Origin: Pedobacter chinensis
GTDB lineage: Bacteria > Bacteroidota > Bacteroidia > Sphingobacteriales > Sphingobacteriaceae
Direction: 5' to 3'
Assembly (NCBI RefSeq): GCF_003339865.1
Contig: NZ_QPKV01000003.1
Location: forward strand, 682,001-746,000
DNA length: 64,000 bases
In this document: positions 17,585-26,820 of the stretch, one piece after another
How the letters are laid out: each line of letters starts with the position of its first letter
Numbering within the stretch: position 1 is the stretch's first letter
Translations under genes and position numbers: made by a program
Notes under the pieces: model-generated
What the model was told of the DNA's origin: nothing
Databases searched by the model: none
The model's input: only the letters and a program-made list of their open reading frames with translations

Positions 17585-20077
17585 TTAAAATGATCCTTCA
17601 TCAGGACGGTTATCTTGTTGTTCTTCTTTTTTCTTAGACTTGTTTAAATTAAAAGTTGTTTTTCCAAAACGATAGGAGAAGGTTAAATTCCCCATTGTAC
17701 CTTGCATCCGACGTTGGAAATCAATAAGCGTAAAGTTGTCATCAGTGGTCATGCTCCATCTTCGGGTATTAAATACATCTCTGATGTTAAAGCTAAGCGA
17801 TGCCTTTTTGTTCGGGAAATCATATTTCGCACCACCATCAATTCCGTACATCGCGTTGCGTTTTCCCTGCGCCATCACTTCAGGAGCACGGTAATCTCCA
17901 CGTACCTGAATAGACACATTTTTAACTACAGTTAAATTTCCGGTAATGTTCGCATTCCAGCTGAAGCCACTTCTGTCAGCAATATTATATCTGGCATCGC
18001 CATCAAATTTTTGTTGATATAAATTTACGTTGGTAGTGAAGTTTAATGCTTTAATTAAATCAAAACGACCAATTAACTCTAAACCGCTGTTTATCTGGCG
18101 TGTTAAGTTTTGAGGCGTGGTGGTAATAATACCATTAGCATCAGGAACACTTCTTACACGCTGAATAACATCATTGGTTTGACGGAAATAAAGACTTGAT
18201 GTTAAAGTTACTTTCTTAAAGTATTTGCTATAGCCTAATTCAAATGAATGCACATCTTCCGGATATAAATTTGGATTACCTGCTCTATAATTCAATGGGT
18301 CTGAAACATCTAAAAATGGATTGGTATCCCAGGCACGAGGGCGATTCACACGACGTGTGTAACTCAACTGAAGTTGCTGATCTCCTTTCAGCTTTTGGGT
18401 TAAGAAAATACTTGGGTACAATCTTTTGTAATGAATATTGCCTTCACTGGCAGTTAAAACGTTTTCGTTATAACCTTCTAAATAAGTATCTAAACGGGCA
18501 TCTTCAGCTCTTAAACCAACCTGATAACCGAAATCTTTAATCTGGTTCTGGTAATTTAAATATAAAGCATGAACCTGGTCTTTACTGCTGAAATCATTGA
18601 TTAACTTGTTGTTTCTAATCACTACATTCGTATTTGTTAGAACTGAATCGGCATATTGATCGTTATCTCCCAAGCGAATCTGGCTGCGGTATCCAGCCTC
18701 AATTTTTCCGGTTTTGCCGACAGGTAATGCGTAATCTGCCTGAATGTTATAGTTTGTGTTTTCGCCGGTATTGAAAATACGTTGCAAACTTGGGTTTATA
18801 TTTACATCAGAACCATTTCTATTGGTAATAATAGTGTTATAAGCCTGGTTATTGTTATTGGTGCCATTAGAATAACCAAAGTTGAAAGTCAGTTCTTCTT
18901 TAGGTTTTTTAAACTTTTGAACATAATCCAGGTTTAAATCATAACTGTTTCCATCGCCGTTGTTCACATTGTTCCTGTTACTGAATAAAACCGGATTTAG
19001 TCCTGAACTTAATTGTCTGATATCTACATATTCATCACGATCATTTTCTCTTGAGTTAAATCCACCAGATAAACTTACAATGCTTTTTGGCGTAATGTAA
19101 TAGTCAATTCCAGCTTTGGCGTTATGCCCTTTATCTAACGATGAAGATGAGGTGCTCTGGTTTGCAAAAGCTGTAGAAGTTGCAGAGTTTCTATAAGTGA
19201 TATCCTGAAAACCGCCACCAATTCTGTTTCCGTAGCGATAACTGTAATTTCCATAAATATTTACCTTACTGTTTTGGAAACTCAAGTTGGTATTGCCATT
19301 GTAATTATCTCTATTACCAGCCGTTAATGCCACAGAGCCATTAAAACCTAGTTTAGTGTTTTTCTTTAACACAATGTTAATGATTCCTGATTGTCCTTCT
19401 GCGTCATATTTTGCGGATGGATTCGTAATCACTTCAACACTTTCGATAGAACTTGCAGGGATTGACTGAAGAATCTGGGCAACATTTCCTCCTGCAATTA
19501 ATGATGGTTTGCCATCAATCAATACCCTAACGCCGCTTGATCCACGCAAACTTACATTACCATCCATATCTGTTGAAACGGAAGGTACGTTTTGCAATAA
19601 ATCTCCGGCTGAACCACCTTCGCTAACCAAGCTTTGATCAACTGAAAAAATCTTTTTATCAATGCCCATCTGCATGCCTTGTTTCTGGCCTGTTACAGTA
19701 ATTTCGCTGAGTATGTTTCCTTTTGCGGTATTCATTTTAATATCGCCGAAGTTTAAAGTTCCTGTTGCAGCAGTGATGGTCACGTTATCTCTAACCATGG
19801 TTTGATAACCAACAAAACTGATTTTGAAGGTAAAAGTTCCTGCAGGCAAATCAGCCATAACAAAAGCACCGTTAACATCGGTTTGGGCTATTTTAACATT
19901 TTTAGCTGTTGCTTTATCAATTAAAACCGCTGTCGCAAATGGAATTGTCTCTTGTGTGGTAGCATCTTTAAGTGTACCTGTGATTTTGGCTTTGCCACCT
20001 GTTTGTGCAAAAAGACCAAAGGATAAACTTATTAGTAATAGTGTAATCTGTATCGTTCCTGATTTTAAAATTCTCAT
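17585..20077 (-). CDS. Outer-membrane beta-barrel receptor with carboxypeptidase-regulatory-like domain
   Basis: I place the start at ATG 20077 (MRILKSGTIQITLLLISLSFGLFAQ, a clear signal peptide), giving 830 residues; the frame remains open for 17 more codons. It has a carboxypeptidase-regulatory-like domain (ITGTLKDATTQETIPFATAV to VGYQTMVRD), a plug (LLQNVPSVSTDMDGNVSLRG, IDGKPSLIAGG, VEVITNPSAKYDAEGQSG) and an OMP_b-brl_3 barrel. It is a tandem paralogue of the next gene, closely alike in the plug but with a shifted C-terminus (KKKEEQQDNRPDEGSF). Substrate unknown. Confidence 0.88.
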   Translation of the reverse strand: MRILKSGTIQITLLLISLSFGLFAQTGGKAKITGTLKDATTQETIPFATAVLIDKATAKNVKIAQTDVNGAFVMADLPAGTFTFKISFVGYQTMVRDNVTITAATGTLNFGDIKMNTAKGNILSEITVTGQKQGMQMGIDKKIFSVDQSLVSEGGSAGDLLQNVPSVSTDMDGNVSLRGSSGVRVLIDGKPSLIAGGNVAQILQSIPASSIESVEVITNPSAKYDAEGQSGIINIVLKKNTKLGFNGSVALTAGNRDNYNGNTNLSFQNSKVNIYGNYSYRYGNRIGGGFQDITYRNSATSTAFANQSTSSSSLDKGHNAKAGIDYYITPKSIVSLSGGFNSRENDRDEYVDIRQLSSGLNPVLFSNRNNVNNGDGNSYDLNLDYVQKFKKPKEELTFNFGYSNGTNNNNQAYNTIITNRNGSDVNINPSLQRIFNTGENTNYNIQADYALPVGKTGKIEAGYRSQIRLGDNDQYADSVLTNTNVVIRNNKLINDFSSKDQVHALYLNYQNQIKDFGYQVGLRAEDARLDTYLEGYNENVLTASEGNIHYKRLYPSIFLTQKLKGDQQLQLSYTRRVNRPRAWDTNPFLDVSDPLNYRAGNPNLYPEDVHSFELGYSKYFKKVTLTSSLYFRQTNDVIQRVRSVPDANGIITTTPQNLTRQINSGLELIGRFDLIKALNFTTNVNLYQQKFDGDARYNIADRSGFSWNANITGNLTVVKNVSIQVRGDYRAPEVMAQGKRNAMYGIDGGAKYDFPNKKASLSFNIRDVFNTRRWSMTTDDNFTLIDFQRRMQGTMGNLTFSYRFGKTTFNLNKSKKKEEQQDNRPDEGSF

Positions 20078-20323
20078 TAAAATAATATATATTGTGTGTT
20101 CTTGTAAAGGGAGACAAAGTAACGGCAAGTAAGTTTAATTAAGGAGCCGTAACTATTTTATTACAGCCATATTATAGTAAAATTTTTGTGAGCTTAATTA
20201 AGGGTTGGCAGATTGAAATTTCCTTTGACCAATCACTTTTAAAAGCATTGATCTGCGGCATTGTAAAACCCTTGATTTTAAAAACATTTGATTAATTAAA
20301 GAGTTTAAAAGCCACCATATTGT

Positions 20324-20331
20324 TACTTTTG
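20324..20331 (+). promoter_or_regulatory. Bacteroidota -7 box of the dehydrogenase gene
   Basis: TACTTTTG matches TAnnTTTG and ends eight bases before the ATG at 20339, which would give a very short or absent leader. The -33 element is not clear. Confidence 0.45.
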
Positions 20332-20338
20332 CTTTAAC

Positions 20339-21289
20339 ATGAAGAAAATATTAATTGTTGATGATTTACACCCGGCTTTTAAAGAGCGGGCAATTGCGAT
20401 GGGTTATCAGGTTGATGATGAACCTCAGATCACCCGTCAACAAACTTTGGATAGGATTAAAAATTATATAGGAATTGCCGTAAGAACCAAATTTAGAATT
20501 GATGCTGAAGTTTTCGCGGCTGCTCCAAATTTAAAATTCGTGGCCCGCGCTGGTGCTGGTTTGGATAATATTGACGATAAAATAGCTTTTGAGCGAAATA
20601 TAGAATTAATTAATGCCCCCGAGGGGAATTGCGATGCTGTTGGAGAACACGCAACGGGCTTACTTCTATCTTTAATGAATAATTTTCGCAAAGCCGATAT
20701 AGAAATCAGAAATGGGATTTGGGATCGGGAGGGAAACCGGGGTTATGAATTAAAAGGCAAAAAGGTTGGCATTATCGGTTATGGTTTCATGGGACAAAGC
20801 TTCGCCAAAAAACTTGCCGGTTTTGAGGTTGATGTTATGGCTTATGATAAATATAAAACTGGTTTTTCTGATGCTTTTGCCCGTGAAGTAAGTATGGAAG
20901 AAATTGTGAAATATAGCGATGTATTAAGCTTCCATATTCCTTTAACTACAGAAACCAGACAGATGGTTGATGATGAATATTTCTTTCACTTTAAAAAACC
21001 AATTTTCTTGATTAATACGGCCAGAGGAGAGATTGTAAACACACAAGCAGTTTTAAATGCACTTCAGTCAGGCAAAATTTTAGGCGCAGGGTTAGATGTT
21101 TTGCAAACAGAAAAATTTCCGGCTTTGGCGGAGCAATCTTGGTATGAAGAATTAAGAAACAATGAAAAAATTATTTTAACACCTCATGTTGGTGGGTGGA
21201 CATTTGATTCTTATCGTAAAATATCGGAGGTACTGGCAGATAAATTAAAACATTTATCTTTTGAATATCAAAATGTAAATCAGGGTTGA
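20339..21289 (+). CDS. D-2-hydroxyacid dehydrogenase (phosphoglycerate dehydrogenase-like)
   Basis: A 316-residue NAD-dependent dehydrogenase. The Rossmann motif GIIGYGFMGQSFAKKL lies near residue 144, and the catalytic Arg (LINTARGEIVN), Glu (LDVLQTEKF) and His (LTPHVGGWT) are all present. The closest named function is D-3-phosphoglycerate dehydrogenase in serine synthesis, but the protein lacks an ACT regulatory domain and stands alone without serC, so another 2-hydroxyacid substrate is possible. The ATG at 20339 follows a good -7 box. Confidence 0.85.
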   Translation: MKKILIVDDLHPAFKERAIAMGYQVDDEPQITRQQTLDRIKNYIGIAVRTKFRIDAEVFAAAPNLKFVARAGAGLDNIDDKIAFERNIELINAPEGNCDAVGEHATGLLLSLMNNFRKADIEIRNGIWDREGNRGYELKGKKVGIIGYGFMGQSFAKKLAGFEVDVMAYDKYKTGFSDAFAREVSMEEIVKYSDVLSFHIPLTTETRQMVDDEYFFHFKKPIFLINTARGEIVNTQAVLNALQSGKILGAGLDVLQTEKFPALAEQSWYEELRNNEKIILTPHVGGWTFDSYRKISEVLADKLKHLSFEYQNVNQG

Positions 21290-21396
21290 TGCCGCACTAC
21301 ATTTTGAGTCTTTAGATTAAAAAAAATAGATCTTTTTAAACTAAAGACTTAAACACTAGCAAGTTTATTTGTATTTTGGCAGGATCAAATAAACTT

Positions 21397-24300
21397 ATGC
21401 GTCTCTCCAAACTTCTGTTCATATTTATTGGCATTCTTTGCTTTAACACGCTTTATGCACAAACTTATACTGTAACGAGTAATGCCGATAGCGGCCCCGG
21501 TACATTAAGAGAAGCATTAACTCAAGCATCTGCAGCAAACAGAACAGCCACATTTATCATTAATTTTAATTTGCCCGGAGTTGCTACTGATCACGCCAAT
21601 CGAACCATTCGATTGCGTACAGCATTGCCTGTAGTGACTTCAAATGTGGTTATTGATGGATCATCTCAGGCAAACTGGCCTGCACTTGGAGTATCTGGCG
21701 CGAAAATAATATTAGAGCCGGAATATACCAATACAACATTTTCAGGATTGGTAATCGGCCAATACTCATCAACATCAGTACAAACAACAGGAGTGGAAAT
21801 TTATGGCTTATATATCAGAAATTTTGCCACAATTACAAACTTACAAAATGTTAATACAGCCCAGGGATCGGGAATAGTGATTGATTACCGGGCAAACAAC
21901 ATAACCATTGGTGCACCAGGAAAAGGAAATGTGATTGGAGGTAACATTAATGGAATAGTGGTGCAAAATAGTTATTACTACAGCAATGTTACTGCTTCAA
22001 AAATTAAAATCCAATCTAATCTTATTGGAGTGATCTATGATGGCATTACACCCAACACGAACGTATTTGGCATTGCTGCAAATTTGTATGATTGTGCTTT
22101 AGATGTAGGAGGAGACAATACCGGGGAAGGAAATGTGATTGCAGCCAACCGGATCAATCTGGATGTTACGCGATCATCCTCAACAGGAACCAGATTTGAC
22201 ATCAACATTGTTAATAACAAAATTGGCGTTGATTATACAGGGAAAAAGGATTTTCACGAACTGCCGGTTTTCCTTTCTTCATCGTCTTTAGAAATTGCCG
22301 GATTAAAGGTTAATGCTGTAAATACGGCCTTGTACATTCGCAACAATATTATTGGCGGTAACAGAACAACAGGCGTTTCAATTGCCAATGCTGATTTTAT
22401 ATTAACAGGCAATGCCATTGGAACTGATGCCGCCGGAACAGTGGTAATGGGCAATGGAATTGGTGTAAAAATTGAAAGCAACGCTGCGGGTACCATTGGT
22501 GGCGCCACTTCTGCAGAAGTCAACTTAATTGCAAATAATAGTTTTGGAGTGGAGACTGTATCTTCCAGACCAGTTAAAATTACCCGAAACAGTTTCTTTT
22601 GTAATAAAACATTTGGTATTGGAAAAACCCTGTCAATTCTTCAACCTACTATTCAAATTTTAAAGAAAAATGCTACAGGTGTATCGGGTAAGGCCTCTGC
22701 AAATTCAGAGGTGGAGCTCTTTTACACTGTAAACTGCAATGGTATTTGCGAGGGTAAAACTTATATCGCCACGGTGCAGGCAGGTAGCGATGGGAGATGG
22801 CAATACAACGGAACATTAAATGGCATGGTTACGGCTACTGCAAGTTTACTTAATGCAACCACATCTCCATTTTCTACTGCAGAATTATTGCCGAACGAAG
22901 CCATAGTGGAGCCCGTAACCTGTAATGCTGACGGATCAATAACAATACCTGAAGAACGTGAAGGATTTACTTTTACCTGGGTAAAAATTGAAACCGACGG
23001 AACTCGTGTGCCTAAAGGCAATACACAAAGTATTTCAGGGTTAGATGTTGGAACTTATGAAGTTACTGTTGATGATGGATGTAAAGCTTTTCCATCTGTA
23101 TTTGTAATCAAAGATCAGAAATTAACCAAACCAGCCATAATTCCTCCGGTGCCGGCTTGCGGGCAAACCAGTTTTGTTTTTACTGCCGAAGTTTTGCGTG
23201 GAAAAGGAACGCTACGTTTTGAGTGGCTAAATAGTGCTAATGTTGTGGTCAGCACAAGCAATCCGGCAACGCTGCCTGAAGGCACGTACTCTGTTCGTGT
23301 TACTGATGAAGCTTCTTGTAAATTAACATCAGATCCTGTAGAAATTAAGCGGAAACCACAACCTAAAATTGGTAGTCCAGCTACAACAACCCCGGCAGCT
23401 TGTGGTAAAACCAATGGTTCAATAAAAGGTATAACCATTACTGATGCTACCGGAGCCTTAACATATAAATGGTTTAAGCGTGATCCTTTAACTGGTGTGC
23501 CCGGTACCGATGTCATTGCCACAACGCTTGATTTAGAGGATGTAGAGGGTGGAAATTATGTTTTAACTGTAACCGATGAAGGTCAATGTTCTCCGGTTAG
23601 CCAATCATTTTTTATCAATACATATAATACCGTAACCATTACCGATGGTATCCGAACGCCGGCAAGATGTGGCGATGATAACGGTATTATTGATAATGTT
23701 TCCATCACTGATGCGGATACCTATGAGTGGATTGGACCAACAGGAATTAGTATTAAAAAAGGCACTTATTCGCCTGGCATGTCCATTAAAATAACTGATT
23801 TGGCACCGGGTACTTATACTTTGAAAGCGACTAATACACTTTCTACATGTGCTTTAACTAAAACATTTTTAATTTCTGCAACGGCTCCAACGGTTTTTAC
23901 ATATTCACAAACCGTTAACTCCACAACCTGCGGATTGCAAAACGGGAGTATAAATTTAAATTTCACATCAGTTACACCAACAAGGTATGAGTGGAGGGAT
24001 GAATCAGGTGTTGTAATTCCCGGAACAGTTAGTGAGCTGAAAAATTTACCTGCCGGTAATTATCGGTTATTCACCTTTGATATCAATAATTGTCCTTCAG
24101 TTTTAGGGCCATTTGTTATTGGCATTATTCCGAAGCTTGGTATAGTCAGTAATACCGGAACTTCCATTAAGGATGGCTGCGGTTTGAAAAGAGGTGCTGT
24201 TAAAGGAGTGCAAGTGATTGGAGGTGTGCCTGCTTACGATTTTAAGTGGATAAATGCAGCTGGAGAAGCTGTACAGTACACTCAGGACCTGATCAATGTA

Positions 24301-24906
24301 GGAGCAGGAACTTATCGTTTGGAAGTTAGGGATAAAACAAATTGTGGTTATGCCATTAGCGAAGAATATGTTGTACTTGATGAGCCGTTTAAAATTTCTA
24401 CACCTGTTGTGAGCGATTTACGCGTTTGCTATGTTTCGGATATCATATTGCCTGTTACTGCTCCCGAAGAAGGAACTTATCAGCTATATGAATCTTTAGA
24501 GGATGAGCTTCCGATTTTAGAAACAAACACAGGAGCTTTTCATTTTAAAGTAAGCAAAACCGCCGATTATTTTGTTAGAAGGAAATTAGGCACCTGCTAT
24601 AGCGATTTTACTCCGGTACATATTGAGGTTACGCATGATAACCTGGAAGTTACCAACACCATGACACCAAACGGAGATGGAATGAATGACTATTGGGTAA
24701 TCAGAGGACTTCCTGATTTTAAAGGAACCAACATTAAAATATATACCAGAGGCGGACAATTGGTTTACGAATCAATCGGGAATTATTTAAAGCCTTTTGA
24801 TGGACGTTTTAGAGATAAAGAGCTTCCGGCAGGAGTATATTATTATGTTATTGATTTAAGGGCAGAATGTAAACCATTAGCAGGCAGTATTACACTCTTG
24901 CGTTAA
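21397..24906 (+). CDS. Large secreted surface protein with type IX (type B) C-terminal sorting domain
   Basis: The start is taken as ATG 21397 (MRLSKLLFIFIGILCFNTLYAQ), giving 1169 residues; the open frame begins seven codons earlier at a TTG. The N-terminal third reads as beta-helix-like surface repeats (SNADSGPGTLREAL, NNIIGGNRTTGVSIANA, GNAIGTDAAGTVVMGN). The middle has repeated Ig-like blocks of about 85 residues with cysteine (CGKTNGSIKG, CGDDNGIIDN, CGLQNGSINL, CGLKRGAVKG). The end is a gliding-motility-type domain (NTMTPNGDGMNDYWVI to PAGVYYYVIDL, ITLLR), which directs export by the type IX system. The PorP/SprF gene convergent with it is the usual partner. Confidence 0.88.
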   Translation: MRLSKLLFIFIGILCFNTLYAQTYTVTSNADSGPGTLREALTQASAANRTATFIINFNLPGVATDHANRTIRLRTALPVVTSNVVIDGSSQANWPALGVSGAKIILEPEYTNTTFSGLVIGQYSSTSVQTTGVEIYGLYIRNFATITNLQNVNTAQGSGIVIDYRANNITIGAPGKGNVIGGNINGIVVQNSYYYSNVTASKIKIQSNLIGVIYDGITPNTNVFGIAANLYDCALDVGGDNTGEGNVIAANRINLDVTRSSSTGTRFDINIVNNKIGVDYTGKKDFHELPVFLSSSSLEIAGLKVNAVNTALYIRNNIIGGNRTTGVSIANADFILTGNAIGTDAAGTVVMGNGIGVKIESNAAGTIGGATSAEVNLIANNSFGVETVSSRPVKITRNSFFCNKTFGIGKTLSILQPTIQILKKNATGVSGKASANSEVELFYTVNCNGICEGKTYIATVQAGSDGRWQYNGTLNGMVTATASLLNATTSPFSTAELLPNEAIVEPVTCNADGSITIPEEREGFTFTWVKIETDGTRVPKGNTQSISGLDVGTYEVTVDDGCKAFPSVFVIKDQKLTKPAIIPPVPACGQTSFVFTAEVLRGKGTLRFEWLNSANVVVSTSNPATLPEGTYSVRVTDEASCKLTSDPVEIKRKPQPKIGSPATTTPAACGKTNGSIKGITITDATGALTYKWFKRDPLTGVPGTDVIATTLDLEDVEGGNYVLTVTDEGQCSPVSQSFFINTYNTVTITDGIRTPARCGDDNGIIDNVSITDADTYEWIGPTGISIKKGTYSPGMSIKITDLAPGTYTLKATNTLSTCALTKTFLISATAPTVFTYSQTVNSTTCGLQNGSINLNFTSVTPTRYEWRDESGVVIPGTVSELKNLPAGNYRLFTFDINNCPSVLGPFVIGIIPKLGIVSNTGTSIKDGCGLKRGAVKGVQVIGGVPAYDFKWINAAGEAVQYTQDLINVGAGTYRLEVRDKTNCGYAISEEYVVLDEPFKISTPVVSDLRVCYVSDIILPVTAPEEGTYQLYESLEDELPILETNTGAFHFKVSKTADYFVRRKLGTCYSDFTPVHIEVTHDNLEVTNTMTPNGDGMNDYWVIRGLPDFKGTNIKIYTRGGQLVYESIGNYLKPFDGRFRDKELPAGVYYYVIDLRAECKPLAGSITLLR

Positions 24907-25913
24907 AACTGCCTGCTTGGGCAACTTACCTGATAACGATTGTTTAATAATATGCCAAGTACAATTTCATGGGTTCCATTGTTTACCGATCTTAATCCGG
25001 AAGTATTAACGTCGTATGAGTAACTTAAGTTGACTAACGAGGCAATGTTAAAACCAGCTAACAAAGAAAATGAATCATTATTTCTGAAACTGCTACCAAC
25101 CCAGAATTTATCCTGATAAGCGAATTTTAAATTAGCATCAAAAGCGGCAGGGGAGTTAGCCCAATAACTAATTAATGTTGATGGGATCATAGCGATATCT
25201 TCATCAAGAAATATCTTATACCCAGCTGTAGCGTAAAATGCTGTTTTTTGGTAAGGAGAAGTTTTTACCTGATTGCTTTCTGCTATCGTTGTTGAGCCTA
25301 AAAGCTGCTTGGCTGAGGCACCAACAAAAAAGCGGGGACTGTATAACCAAATACCTGCACCAACATCTGGCCTGATTCTATTGTTGTTATTAGCAGAGAA
25401 TAATGGATCTCCGGATTCATCGGCAATAATTCTCCTTACATCAATATTTATGGAATTAAACCCCGCAGATATACCTAGGGATAAATTAACCTCGGTGGTA
25501 AGGCCAAGATGATAAGCATAAGTTCCATTTACGCTGGTTTGCCTGATTAAACCCGCTTTATCAGTCATGGCCACTAAACCAATTCCATGATGTGGTTCTG
25601 CTGCACTAAAGTTATTAACCTGGCTTCTGCTCATTGGATTATTTCCGGCGCCCGAAAAAGAGTTAACATTGCTCCTGATAAATTCTTCACCTATTGCGGT
25701 ACTTAATGATAAGTATTGAGTACTGGGCGCACCTTCCAATCCACTCCATTGTTTTCTATAGCCCAGCTTTAAATCGGTATAATTGTCAATTCCAGCTAAA
25801 GCGGGGTTGAGCAGAATATTATTGAAAATATATTGTGTACTTCTCGGTACCTCCTGAGCGTATGATATCATGCCCAAAGAGATCAGTAAAGCGAGATTGT
25901 AAAAAAACTTCAT
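24903..25913 (-). CDS. PorP/SprF family type IX secretion membrane protein
   Basis: The start ATG 25913 (MKFFYNLALLISLGMISYAQ) gives a 336-residue outer-membrane barrel; an upstream in-frame extension to 25949 lacks support. The signature segments are PRSTQYIFNNILLNPALAGI near the N-terminus, GYRKQWSGLEGAP and the closing LSYSYDVNTSGL and GTHEIVLGI. SprF-type proteins pair with large type-B cargo proteins, are needed for their surface attachment, and usually lie beside them. Here the two stop codons overlap on opposite strands (TTAA at 24903-24906), so the pair is convergent rather than in an operon, which is less usual. Confidence 0.9.
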   Translation of the reverse strand: MKFFYNLALLISLGMISYAQEVPRSTQYIFNNILLNPALAGIDNYTDLKLGYRKQWSGLEGAPSTQYLSLSTAIGEEFIRSNVNSFSGAGNNPMSRSQVNNFSAAEPHHGIGLVAMTDKAGLIRQTSVNGTYAYHLGLTTEVNLSLGISAGFNSINIDVRRIIADESGDPLFSANNNNRIRPDVGAGIWLYSPRFFVGASAKQLLGSTTIAESNQVKTSPYQKTAFYATAGYKIFLDEDIAMIPSTLISYWANSPAAFDANLKFAYQDKFWVGSSFRNNDSFSLLAGFNIASLVNLSYSYDVNTSGLRSVNNGTHEIVLGILLNNRYQVSCPSRQF

Positions 25914-26109
25914 TTGTTGTGAGGCGTTATCTGGTTTAATATCAATCAACTTGCTGTGTTAATAATATTACTGCTAAGATAGTAAGTTGTATGGAATTAT
26001 AAATTTTTATAGCATAAATAAAATTGCCTTTTGATTTACTTTCGCCAGAATCTGTTCACAAATCCATATTATTTTCCTAAATTGGATACAAATTCTAACT
26101 AATTATATC

Positions 26110-26586
26110 ATGCCGAAAAACCATCAATATTCTACAACTGTCACCTGGACGGGCAATAAAGGCTCGGGTACAATGGATTACCGTTCGTACGATCGCGATT
26201 ATGTAATTTCTGTTAATGGCAAGGCCGATATTTCCGGATCATCTGATTCTGCTTTTCTTGGCGATAAATCTAAATACAATCCTGAAGATTTGTTATTAGC
26301 TTCTATTTCAAGTTGCCATATGCTTTGGTATTTACACCTGTGCTCAAAAAATGAAATTGTGGTAATCGATTATAAAGATGAAGCAGTTGGAACAATGGAA
26401 GAATCAGCAGATGGGAGCGGTAAGTTTAAAGAAGTTACTTTACATCCGCAGGTTTTAATTGCCGATAAGGCACATTTTGAACTTGCAGAATCTCTTCATC
26501 AGGAAGCCAATAAAATGTGTTTTATTGCTAATTCATTGAATTTTCCAGTTAAACACCAACCAGTTTGTAAGGCGGAGAACAGTTAG
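26110..26586 (+). CDS. OsmC family peroxiredoxin-like protein
   Basis: A 158-residue OsmC/Ohr-fold protein with the paired redox cysteines in LASISSCHMLWYLHLC and EANKMCFIANSLNF. It probably reduces organic peroxides, using the two cysteines. The gene stands alone, with a TACTTTCG near-match to the -7 box at about 26037 and a hairpin about 85 bp downstream. Confidence 0.88.
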   Translation: MPKNHQYSTTVTWTGNKGSGTMDYRSYDRDYVISVNGKADISGSSDSAFLGDKSKYNPEDLLLASISSCHMLWYLHLCSKNEIVVIDYKDEAVGTMEESADGSGKFKEVTLHPQVLIADKAHFELAESLHQEANKMCFIANSLNFPVKHQPVCKAENS

Positions 26587-26668
26587 CAGTTTTCAGTTGG
26601 CAGTTTTCGGTTAACAATTAACAGTGCAATTTTCAGTTCATTAATATAATCAATTCACAGTAGCAGTT

Positions 26669-26691
26669 AGTCGGGATTTGCAATCCCGACT
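26669..26691 (+). terminator. Hairpin downstream of the OsmC gene
   Basis: AGTCGGGAT-TTGCA-ATCCCGACT is a perfect nine-base stem. It is followed only by a short T run, so it may be a dispersed palindrome used as a terminator. Confidence 0.5.
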
Positions 26692-26820
26692 TTAAGAGTT
26701 TCAATTTCAAAGCCTAAACACAAACAGACAGCTTTCAGTTTGCAGTTTTTGATAGGGTTAAGTTGAATTTATACCAATTGCCAACTGTAAAATTGAAAAT
26801 TGCCGACTGAAAACTGCAAA

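Noticed and set aside
20339..21289. Assignment as serA
   Set aside because: There is no ACT domain and no serine-pathway neighbour, so the specific symbol is not justified.
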